A stretch of DNA of 6,880 nucleotides from Desulfobacterales bacterium. Its GTDB lineage: Bacteria > Desulfobacterota > Desulfobacteria > Desulfobacterales > JAUCGF01. The stretch covers positions 1-6,880 of the forward strand of contig JAOZRC010000210.1 in assembly GCA_029940345.1 (NCBI GenBank), given 5' to 3'. This document shows, in pieces, positions 1-6,227 of the stretch. Within the stretch, counting starts at the first letter, position 1; each line of letters begins with the position of its first letter. The position numbers were made by a program, and so were the translations under genes. The notes beneath the pieces were generated by a model. It was not told where the DNA came from. It searched no databases and saw only the letters and a list, made by a program, of their open reading frames with translations.

Positions 1-10
1 ATATAAATCC

Positions 11-103
11 GGAGTGCGAAAGTTAAGCGAAGCGGTCTTTCGCAAAGTTAGATTGCGAAAGACCGTTCCGCTCCGTTCCTCCGCCACTTAACTTTCGCAC
101 TCC
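11..103. repeat. REPIN-like two-armed inverted repeat (GGAG heads)
   Basis: The outer 17 bp at 11-27 are perfectly complementary to 87-103, and an inner 13-bp stem (33-45 with 53-65) closes a 7-nt loop. Read as two inverted units, each begins with GGAG followed by TGCGAAAG (15-22 on the left arm), a spacer, and the complementary CTTTCGCA (37-44). The right unit has a longer spacer than the left. Head tetranucleotide plus palindrome, duplicated in inverted orientation, is the architecture known for REPINs. It lies in the leader of the ligase genes and codes for nothing. Assignment to the REP/RAYT class is inference. Confidence 0.75.
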
Positions 104-193
104 ATAATTACCATTGAATTTGAATAAGATACCCTCAAACTTTAAAAGTTTAATATATTACGGAGGGAAAAAATTAAAAATTCAAATACAAAA
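104..193 (+). promoter_or_regulatory. AT-rich leader with a displaced Shine-Dalgarno sequence
   Basis: This strongly AT-rich stretch separates the upstream hairpin from the ligase alpha gene and is the natural place for its promoter. TTGAAT at 120-125 with TTTAAA at 141-146 is only a weak -35/-10 candidate with a short spacer. A strong Shine-Dalgarno sequence, GGAGGG, lies at 162-167, but the first ATG is at 194, about 26 nt downstream and too far for normal use. An in-frame ATT at 173 lies at ideal spacing. A small AAACTT/AAGTTT inverted repeat sits at 137-151. No exact transcription start can be called. Confidence 0.35.
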
Positions 194-1597
194 ATGGATG
201 TTCGACGTTCAATGTTCGATGTTCGAAGTTCATCTTTTAAAAAACTGTTCAACCCCCAAACGATGGCGGTCATCGGTGTTTCTTTAACCAATGAAACCCA
301 TCCGGCAAACGTTATTTACACCAAAAATCACTTGCGATTGCCTGTCAAAGTGTTTCCGGTCAATCCAAAAGGCGGTAAAATAGGCCGAAGCCCTGTATAT
401 CGGGATATTTCCGAGGTTCCCGAAAAAGTAGACCTGGCCGTGATTGCCGCACGCGCGAAGTTTGTCCCCCAAATTTTGGAACAGTGCATCAAAAGTGAAG
501 TGGGCGGCGCGGTGGTTATTTCCGGCGGCTTTGCCGAAAGCGGATTGGCCGACGTACAAATCCAGATGGCGGCTATGGCAAGGCAAGCCCAATTTCCTTT
601 CATCGGTCCGAACTGCTTGGGAATTTATAAGCCTTCCATTGTGGACACTTTTTTTCTGCCCTCTGAACGGTTGATCCGGCCCGAATCCGGTAATGTCGGT
701 TTCATCAGCCAAAGCGGGGGTGTGTTGGTGGATCAGATGGTGAAATTCGCCGGTGAAGGAATCGGGATTTCTCTCGCTGTCAGTATCGGCAACAAAGCGC
801 TGGTGCGGGAAACCGACCTGCTTGAATACCTGATGCAGGATCCGCAAACAGGCGTTATCGCTTTTTATATCGAGGGATTTAAAGAAAACGAAGGACGCCA
901 ATTTGTTCAACTCGCGCGCAACAGCACCAAGCCTGTCATTGTACTCAAAGCCGGTAAAAGTGCCCAGGGCAGCCAGGCCGTTTCCAGCCATACGGCGTCT
1001 TTGGCAGGCGACTACCAGGTTTTTTCGGAAGTGCTGGCGCAGTACGGGATTGCCGAAGCCCGTAATGAATTTGAATTGCTCTCTTTTTGTGAGTCACTGA
1101 GCTGTTACCCCAATACCATCCGCGGCAACGTCGGTATTGTTACGGTGAGCGGCGGCCACGGCGTTTTAGCCGTTGACGCTTTAAGCGCGCATGGTTTGTC
1201 GGCACCACAATTGTCACCGGAAATTCAAGACCGGATTCGTCAGAAACTGCGCCCTGGCGTCAGCCCGATTGCCTCGTTGCGCAACCCGATTGATTTAACT
1301 GGAAGCGCAATTGACGCTGATTTTATCGCCGCGGCCGACGCCCTGAGCCAAGACCCGGATATTGATTGTATCCTGATGTTGCTGCTGCCCTATTCTCCAG
1401 GTGTCACCACAGACCTGGGCGCACGCTTAAGCCATATTTATCAAAGAACGGAGAAACCGATGATTGCGTATGTGCCGCGTATGGAAAAATACCGTATGCT
1501 GATTGAGGGGTTCGAACTGAACGGAGTGCCGGTGTCATCTTCGATTGAAGGCGCCGTTTTGATGGTTGAAGCGTTGAGGAGGTGTCGGTTATGTTAA
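194..1597 (+). CDS. ADP-forming acyl-CoA synthetase (acetate-CoA ligase type), alpha subunit
   Basis: This is the CoA-binding and phosphoryl-transfer subunit of an NDP-forming acyl-CoA synthetase, which interconverts acyl-CoA + ADP + Pi with acid + CoA + ATP in the cytoplasm. Residues 15-145 form the CoA-binding Rossmann domain (KLFNPQTMAVIGVS at the start, PFIGPNCLG near 135-143). Residues about 165-305 form the succinyl-CoA-ligase-like domain, with the phospho-histidine His266 in SSHTASLAG. The final ligase domain runs from about 312 to the end (VSGGHGVLAVDAL, NPIDLTG). The length of 467 aa matches two-subunit archaeal-type enzymes (AcdA, about 460 aa). The beta gene overlaps its 3' end. 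The first 11-13 residues come from a low-complexity repeat, so the native start is uncertain: ATG 194, ATG 212, or an ATT at 173 next to the strong Shine-Dalgarno. The acid substrate cannot be read from the sequence. Confidence 0.9.
   Translation: MDVRRSMFDVRSSSFKKLFNPQTMAVIGVSLTNETHPANVIYTKNHLRLPVKVFPVNPKGGKIGRSPVYRDISEVPEKVDLAVIAARAKFVPQILEQCIKSEVGGAVVISGGFAESGLADVQIQMAAMARQAQFPFIGPNCLGIYKPSIVDTFFLPSERLIRPESGNVGFISQSGGVLVDQMVKFAGEGIGISLAVSIGNKALVRETDLLEYLMQDPQTGVIAFYIEGFKENEGRQFVQLARNSTKPVIVLKAGKSAQGSQAVSSHTASLAGDYQVFSEVLAQYGIAEARNEFELLSFCESLSCYPNTIRGNVGIVTVSGGHGVLAVDALSAHGLSAPQLSPEIQDRIRQKLRPGVSPIASLRNPIDLTGSAIDADFIAAADALSQDPDIDCILMLLLPYSPGVTTDLGARLSHIYQRTEKPMIAYVPRMEKYRMLIEGFELNGVPVSSSIEGAVLMVEALRRCRLC
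197..232 (+). repeat. Low-complexity repeat of GATGTTCGA units inside the ORF start
   Basis: The 9-mer GATGTTCGA occurs at 197-205 and 218-226, with an overlapping ATGTTCGA at 212-219 and related CGTTCA and AAGTTCA pieces between and after. Together with the AT-rich ATTAAAAATTCAAAT stretch just upstream it looks like a spreading intergenic low-complexity repeat. Translated, it gives the DVRRSMFDVRSS extension, which has no counterpart that I recall in the acyl-CoA synthetase family. Confidence 0.5.
1576..1582 (+). promoter_or_regulatory. Ribosome binding site fixing the beta-subunit start
   Basis: GAGGAGG lies inside the end of the alpha gene, 8 nt before ATG 1591. The in-frame GTG at 1582 overlaps this sequence and so cannot be served by it, which argues for the ATG at 1591. 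The arrangement implies translational coupling of the two subunits. Confidence 0.8.
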
Positions 1598-2271
1598 ATA
1601 AAGAAACAGATGCGATTTTAGCCCGCTCTGAAGAATACGGATGGGTGTTGGAACCCGAGGCCAAACGAATTTTGGCGTTGGCCGGTTTGGATACGCCGCG
1701 CTTTAAATGGGCTTTGACTGTGGATGAAGCGATCGGATTCGCTCACGCTGTCGGCTATCCGGTGGCCGCCAAACTGGTTTCCCCCCAGGCGCTGCATAAA
1801 TCGGAACTCAATGGCGTCGTCCTGGGTATCAATACGGATGCCCAACTAAGGGAGACATACGCGCGTTTTAGCCAATTCCCCCAATCTCGTGGGATGCTGG
1901 CAGAGGAGATGGTCGATGGCGTGGAATTGATTATCGGCGCTAAAATAGACTTTCAATTCGGCCCGGTGATATTGATGGGCATTGGCGGAACGGGCGTGGA
2001 GATTTATAAAGACACTGTTTTGAAAATGGCTCCGTTACAGGAAACGGATGTGGCGTTGATGATCCAGGAACTCAAAGGCCGCCCCTTAATCGAGGGACAC
2101 CGGGGTGCCGAGCCTGTGGATATAAACGCACTGACACACATGTTGATGTCATTTTCCGATCTGGTAATGGCTTTGGAAGATCAGATTGAATCAATTGATT
2201 TAAATCCTGTGATGGCTTCATCAAAACGGTGTGTTGTTGCCGATGCCCGCATCATGCTGAAATCCCAATAG
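1591..2271 (+). CDS. ADP-forming acyl-CoA synthetase, beta subunit (ATP-grasp)
   Basis: This 226-aa ATP-grasp subunit binds the nucleotide and, with the alpha subunit, completes the ADP-forming acyl-CoA synthetase. In two-subunit archaeal enzymes the beta chain is about 230 aa. His69, in ALHKSELNGV, corresponds to the second phospho-histidine known from the Pyrococcus beta subunit (His71). Typical ATP-grasp_5 features follow: LAEEMVDGVELIIGAKIDFQFGP (split here as LAEEMVDGVE and DFQFGPV), a glycine-rich IGGTGVEIYKD, the LKGRPLIEGHRG segment, and the closing SIDLNPVM metal-site motif. The gene overlaps the alpha gene by 7 nt (ATGTTAA), the usual sign of equimolar, coupled synthesis. Alpha plus beta together equal the length of the fused bacterial form. 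Function is secure at family level; substrate is unknown. Confidence 0.92.
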   Translation: MLNKETDAILARSEEYGWVLEPEAKRILALAGLDTPRFKWALTVDEAIGFAHAVGYPVAAKLVSPQALHKSELNGVVLGINTDAQLRETYARFSQFPQSRGMLAEEMVDGVELIIGAKIDFQFGPVILMGIGGTGVEIYKDTVLKMAPLQETDVALMIQELKGRPLIEGHRGAEPVDINALTHMLMSFSDLVMALEDQIESIDLNPVMASSKRCVVADARIMLKSQ

Positions 2272-2344
2272 CTGTCGATTTGGGGATCCTCATTAGATTA
2301 TAAAAATGAGTGTATTCCGCCACCCTACGAAAAACTGGAACCAA

Positions 2345-3775
2345 ATGAAAAACCAAACCTTTCTTTTTTATGATATCGAAACTACCGGCTTGAATTATGC
2401 GTTTGATCAGGTGCTGCAATTCGCCGCCATTCGCACTGATTTGGCGTTAAAAGAGTTGCAGCGGCATGAAATCAAAGTCAGGCTGCGGCCTGATGTGATT
2501 TGCTCTCCCGGCGCGCTTTTGACCCATCGTATCTCCATCGCCGAATCCCTCACCGGGGACTGCGAGTTTGAAGCTGTCCAGGAAATTCATCGCCTGCTGA
2601 ATGAACCTGGCACAATCAGTCTGGGCTATAATACATTGGGCTTTGATGATCAATTTTTACGTTTTGCGTTTTATCGGAATCTTTTGCCGCCATATACGCA
2701 TCAATATGCTGATGGCTGTGGCCGAACTGATTTGTATCCGATCACAGCTATCTACTGGCTATATAAAAATGGAATTTTGAATTGGCCGGAAGTTGAGAAC
2801 AAGCCCACCCTTCAATTGGCCCATCTCAATGCATCCAACAGCCTGGCGCAGGGGCGGGCGCACAACGCTTTGGCAGATGTGGAGGCGACTGTGGGGTTGG
2901 CGCGCATCCTGGCCCGTGAGACGGCAATGTGGAATTACCTGCTTGCCTATTTCGATAAAAAAACGGATAAGGAGCATCTTGCCGAACTGCCGGTCTTTTT
3001 TCAAAGCACGGACGGCGAACACCGTCTCGGTGTAATGGTAAACGGCTATTTCGGCGCAACGGGTAAATATCAGGCACCGGTTATTTCGATTGGAGATTCC
3101 GTGCCGTATAAAAATCAGAATCTTTGGATGCGTCTTGATCAGCCGGAATTACAAGAACTTACTTCGGATACAATCCCTGATTCACGCATCATTCGGAAAC
3201 GTTACGGAGAACCGGGAATTATTTTGCCGCCGCACGAACGCTTTAAGAAACCTTTAGGACTTGAGCGCCGAGCGATAGTTGATGCCAATAAAAAATGGCT
3301 TCAGGCTAACACGGAACTGTTTCATGAGTTCATTCAGTACCATCGTAACTATCGCTATCCGCTCATTCCCGATCTGGATGCGGATGCCGCCTTGTACCAG
3401 CTCGACTTTCCCTCCGCGAATGAAAAGCGGCTCCAACAGGAGTTTCATACGGCGTCTTTGTCTGATAAAGCGGCTATGATCCCCCAATTACCGCGGCAGG
3501 AAACCCGTGATTTGGCTATCCGTATTTTGGCGCGTAATTATCCGCAATCTTTGCCCGAGGAACTCTCCCAAACATATCAGGCTTATGAGAATAAACTGAA
3601 TCCGCCCAAGGCCGAAGACGCTTTGCCTGACTATAAGGGCCATAAACGCACTACGCCGGTGTGTGCGCTGGCCGAAATTGAGCAGATTAAAACGAATTTG
3701 AAACCGGATGAAGAGCAATCAGAATTGCTGAATGATTTGGCAAGTTATATTGAAAGTCATTTTAAGATTCCATGA
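2345..3775 (+). CDS. sbcB: Exodeoxyribonuclease I (SbcB family)
   Basis: The product is predicted to digest single-stranded DNA 3' to 5', acting in recombination and mismatch repair. The N-terminal DEDDh exonuclease domain shows FLFYDIETTG (Asp10, Glu12), GYNTLGFDD (Asp101) and HNALADVEAT (His173, Asp178). These match the E. coli catalytic set D15, E17, D108, H181, D186 in order and spacing. FAAIRTD and the FYRN and NWPE segments are also specific to ExoI rather than to DnaQ. The rest (about 195-476) corresponds to the SH3-like and helical ExoI C-terminal domains. Counted from ATG 2345 the protein has 476 aa, close to the 475 of E. coli. An upstream in-frame ATG at 2306 adds 13 residues. I prefer 2345 because it matches the homologue and has a weak GGA at 2337-2339. 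The gene follows the beta subunit closely and may be co-transcribed, without obvious functional link. Confidence 0.93.
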   Translation: MKNQTFLFYDIETTGLNYAFDQVLQFAAIRTDLALKELQRHEIKVRLRPDVICSPGALLTHRISIAESLTGDCEFEAVQEIHRLLNEPGTISLGYNTLGFDDQFLRFAFYRNLLPPYTHQYADGCGRTDLYPITAIYWLYKNGILNWPEVENKPTLQLAHLNASNSLAQGRAHNALADVEATVGLARILARETAMWNYLLAYFDKKTDKEHLAELPVFFQSTDGEHRLGVMVNGYFGATGKYQAPVISIGDSVPYKNQNLWMRLDQPELQELTSDTIPDSRIIRKRYGEPGIILPPHERFKKPLGLERRAIVDANKKWLQANTELFHEFIQYHRNYRYPLIPDLDADAALYQLDFPSANEKRLQQEFHTASLSDKAAMIPQLPRQETRDLAIRILARNYPQSLPEELSQTYQAYENKLNPPKAEDALPDYKGHKRTTPVCALAEIEQIKTNLKPDEEQSELLNDLASYIESHFKIP

Positions 3776-3805
3776 ATGCAGGGGCAATCTTTCATTGTTG
3801 CCAGG

Positions 3806-3927
3806 TAACCGTTCACTCCCCCTACGTGTAAGCTAACGCTGGACAGCTTCCCGCGCTACACCCTCACGCAAGGTTGCGACCATGTAGAGCGGAAAGCCGT
3901 TCCGCTCAGGGGGGGAGTGAACGGTTA
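3806..3927. repeat. Dispersed inverted-repeat element, copy A
   Basis: The ends are a perfect 17-bp inverted repeat (3806-3822 with 3911-3927, core GTTCACTCCCCC). Inside is a REP-like unit: GTAG at 3884-3887, then AGCGGAA (3888-3894), a 5-nt loop AGCCG, and TTCCGCT (3900-3906). A diverged copy in opposite orientation occurs at 6101-6196. Copy A has 15 nt (3845-3859) that the other lacks. It fills most of the gap between the sbcB and PASTA genes. No coding potential is seen. Confidence 0.8.
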
Positions 3928-3944
3928 TGTTGCCAGCTTTGAAA

Positions 3945-3979
3945 ATGACAATCAATCTAAACCTTCAGATTAAATTCAA
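3945..3979 (+). promoter_or_regulatory. Promoter-like two-block motif upstream of the PASTA gene
   Basis: ATGACAATCAA (3945-3955), 14 nt, then TTAAATTCAA (3970-3979). The same blocks at the same spacing occur upstream of the Spy-like gene on the other strand. ATGACA resembles a -35 box and TTAAAT a -10 box, with a long 19-nt spacer. If used, the transcript would begin only a few bases before ATG 3988, consistent with the absence of any Shine-Dalgarno sequence there. The promoter role is inference. Confidence 0.35.
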
Positions 3980-3987
3980 AATTCAAC

Positions 3988-4950
3988 ATGTTTTTCCGCT
4001 TTCTTAAAATCATCGCTTTGTTTCTGACGTTTGGCATCGCTACCGGTGTTTGTGCATATTTTACGCTCACGTTCATTATTAAAAGTGAGGATACGGTCTT
4101 GGTTCCCGATGTCGTGGGCAAGGAAGTGGTGAACACCTTAAAAACCTTGTCTGACCTTGAATTAAACACCAAAGTGCGCAAATTTGAATATAGCGCTGTC
4201 ATAACCGCCAATCATGTGATTTTCCAGGAACCGGAAGCCGGAACGGTCATCAAAAAAGGACGCGATGTGCGCCTGATTATTTCCAAAGGCGCCCAAACCA
4301 TTCTGATGCCCAATTTAAACAACCTGTCGCTTCGGCAAGCCCTGATTATCTTGGAAACCAATGATCTTGGCGCAGGCATGCGTTCTCAAACCTATCATTC
4401 TGAAGTTGAAAAAGATCATATCATTACCCAGACGCCTTATCCGAATACGACTATTCACCGCAATGCGAATGTCGATCTGCTAATCAGCCGAGGAAATCGT
4501 CCCCTGGCCTATATGATGCCGGATTTAAAAATGAGGAGCGTAAGTGACGCCGTTATGGCGATTGAGCAAATCAATCTTAGGCTCGGTGAAATTAAAATAA
4601 CGGTTGCTACAGGTGCCCCGGAAGATGTGGTGATTCGCCAGGAACCGCAAGCCGGTCATCGTGTTATTGCCCAAGCGGTTGTCAATCTGCTGGTAAATCG
4701 AACCCATCTAACAAAGAATCTAAGGGATTGGACGCGGCCACGCGGCGTCGCCTTTTTCAGATATCGAATTGCAAACGGCTTTCTGAAACATCACATTCGG
4801 GTGCAATTAAACGGATTTGGGGTTGCCAATGATCTGATTGATGATTATTACAAATCAGGCGAAGAGGTGTGGGTGCTGGTCCCACGCAATAGTAATATAA
4901 CCCTGCTTTTATATGAAGACGAAAAGCTGATTGAAACCCTTATATATTAG
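3988..4950 (+). CDS. Membrane-anchored protein with three PASTA domains
   Basis: The 320-aa product has one N-terminal membrane segment (about residues 6-31, after the basic MFFRFLK), so the rest should face the periplasm. Three PASTA repeats follow at about 37-101 (VLVPDVVGK to LIISKG), 105-169 (ILMPNLNNLS to LLISRG) and 174-238 (YMMPDLKMRS to LLVNRT). Each starts with the xxPDLxxxS/G pattern and has a QEPxAG or QTPYPN turn. The last 80 residues are not PASTA and are unrecognised. There is no Ser/Thr kinase or transpeptidase domain, so this is a stand-alone PASTA protein. The family binds muropeptides or beta-lactams in kinases and PBPs; the role here is presumed at the cell wall. Genes of this type lie beside rpe in several Gram-negative phyla, often after fmt and rsmB, which are absent from this window. 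The start has no Shine-Dalgarno and is preceded by AATTCAAAATTCAA. Confidence 0.85.
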   Translation: MFFRFLKIIALFLTFGIATGVCAYFTLTFIIKSEDTVLVPDVVGKEVVNTLKTLSDLELNTKVRKFEYSAVITANHVIFQEPEAGTVIKKGRDVRLIISKGAQTILMPNLNNLSLRQALIILETNDLGAGMRSQTYHSEVEKDHIITQTPYPNTTIHRNANVDLLISRGNRPLAYMMPDLKMRSVSDAVMAIEQINLRLGEIKITVATGAPEDVVIRQEPQAGHRVIAQAVVNLLVNRTHLTKNLRDWTRPRGVAFFRYRIANGFLKHHIRVQLNGFGVANDLIDDYYKSGEEVWVLVPRNSNITLLLYEDEKLIETLIY

Positions 4951-4966
4951 GGCCTGGCTTTTTCTG

Positions 4967-5049
4967 GTAGGGTGGGTGAAGCGTAGCGCAACCCACCGAT
5001 ATCCAAGCTCTGAAATTTGGTGGGTTCCGCTGCGCTACACCCACCCTAC
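4967..5049. repeat. REPIN-like hairpin repeat (GTAGGGTGGGT type), copy 1
   Basis: Two 31-nt arms, 4967-4997 and 5019-5049, are inverted copies matching at 28 of 31 positions around a 21-nt centre. Each arm begins with GTAG and holds its own small stem: GGTGGGT (4971-4977) with ACCCACC (4991-4997) in the left arm. It starts 16 nt after the PASTA gene. It could stabilise or end that transcript, but there is no T-tract after it, so I do not call it an intrinsic terminator. Confidence 0.85.
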
Positions 5050-5172
5050 ACAGCGAAACATACACAAAAAGGTAACACTCAATTGATTTAAATTTATAAA
5101 GAAAGATGGGCATCCTTCATAAGACAGCTAAAGTAGTTAACACTTTTTCGATCTGTTCAGCTACAAAATTTT

Positions 5173-5248
5173 GTAGGGTGGGCAGAGTGTAACGGAACCC
5201 ACCACATTTCCATAAACGGTGGGTTCCGTTACACTCTGCCCATCCTAC
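5173..5248. repeat. REPIN-like hairpin repeat (GTAGGGTGGG type), copy 2
   Basis: Arms 5173-5203 and 5218-5248 are inverted copies matching at 30 of 31 positions around a 14-nt centre. The left arm starts with GTAG (5173-5176), then GGTGGG (5177-5182) and, at its end, CCCACC (5198-5203). It belongs to the same class as the repeat at 4967-5049 (same ends, different middle, CAGAGTGTAACGG here). The near-perfect arms suggest a recent origin or selection on the hairpin. It lies in the rpe leader. Confidence 0.87.
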
Positions 5249-5272
5249 ATTAAAAAGTGTAAACCAACAAAT

Positions 5273-5278
5273 GAAGGA
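5273..5278 (+). promoter_or_regulatory. Shine-Dalgarno of rpe
   Basis: GAAGGA lies 9 nt before ATG 5288 and 15 nt before the next in-frame ATG at 5294, favouring 5288. The in-frame GTG at 5219 lies inside the hairpin repeat and would add 23 residues without homology to the family. Confidence 0.65.
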
Positions 5279-5287
5279 TGCCGAAAG

Positions 5288-5959
<672 letters not shown>

Positions 5960-6004
5960 AAAACTTTGCGGCGCCGCGTTTTCACATATCTTCAGAAGTG
6001 CAGG

Positions 6005-6088
6005 GCAGGTCGGGTTAGCCTGAGCGTAACCCGACGATACAGACCGTTTTGTCGGGTTTACGCTCTCGCTCTCGCTAACCCGACCTAC
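6005..6088. repeat. REPIN-like hairpin repeat (GTCGGGTTA type)
   Basis: The outer stem AGGTCGGGTTAGC (6007-6019) pairs perfectly with 6074-6086. The inner pair is 6022-6035 with 6051-6065, with one bulged base. As two inverted units, the left has head GCAG (6005-6008), GTCGGGTTA and TAACCCGAC (6027-6035). The right, on the minus strand, has head GTAG (complement of 6085-6088) and the same stem, with a short CTCTCG duplication in its spacer. It lies between the convergent rpe and Spy-like genes, where it might also act as a transcript barrier, though no T-tract follows. Confidence 0.8.
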
Positions 6089-6100
6089 CTAAACGTAAAC

Positions 6101-6196
6101 GTTCACTCCTCCCTGAGCGGAACGGCTTTCCGCCCTACATTAGCGCAACCGTGCGTGAGGGTGTCCCGCGTTAGCTTACACGTAGGGGAGAGTGAC
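6101..6196. repeat. Dispersed inverted-repeat element, copy B (inverted relative to copy A)
   Basis: The reverse complement of this stretch aligns along its length with 3811-3922. Shared blocks include CCCTACGTGTAAGCTAACGC, ACCCTCACGCA, GGTTGCG and GCGGAAAGCCGTTCCGCTCA. It lacks the 15 nt present at 3845-3859 of copy A, and its terminal repeats are imperfect (GTTCACTCCTCCCT against AGGGGAGAGTGAC). The internal REP-like unit is AGCGGAA (6116-6122), CGGCT, TTCCGCC (6128-6134) and CTAC (GTAG on the minus strand). It ends 31 nt before the stop codon of the Spy-like gene. Confidence 0.8.
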
Positions 6197-6227
6197 GGAT
6201 ACCCGTGGACGATTCAGCACCAAGATA

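Larger units (their letters stand above)
5110..5281 (+). promoter_or_regulatory. Long inverted structure covering the rpe ribosome binding site
   Basis: GCATCCTTCAT (5110-5120) is the exact reverse complement of ATGAAGGATGC (5271-5281), which contains the rpe Shine-Dalgarno GAAGGA. Further in, 5136-5148 (GTTAACACTTTTT) pairs with 5252-5264 (AAAAAGTGTAAAC) with one mismatch. The two stems are separated by an asymmetric loop and enclose the hairpin repeat at 5173-5248. If transcribed as one leader, the RNA could fold with the ribosome binding site paired. The pairing is visible; regulation of rpe by it is inference. Confidence 0.4.

Noticed and set aside
11..103. CRISPR or tRNA-like structure
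   Set aside because: There are no regularly spaced direct repeats and no tRNA arm pattern; the structure is a simple two-armed inverted repeat. None of the other repeats in the window is a CRISPR array either.
284..991. 235-aa open frame on the minus strand
   Set aside because: It lies wholly antisense to the well-supported ligase alpha gene, and its translation matches no family I recognise; it is a by-product of codon bias.
2262..2287. Hairpin after the beta-subunit stop (ATCCCAA with TTGGGGAT)
   Set aside because: The stem is short and bulged, with no T-tract, and the next gene follows at once, so a terminator is not supported.
5219..5287. Extended rpe start at GTG 5219
   Set aside because: The extra 23 residues are translated from the hairpin repeat and leader, while ATG 5288 has a proper Shine-Dalgarno and gives the normal family length.
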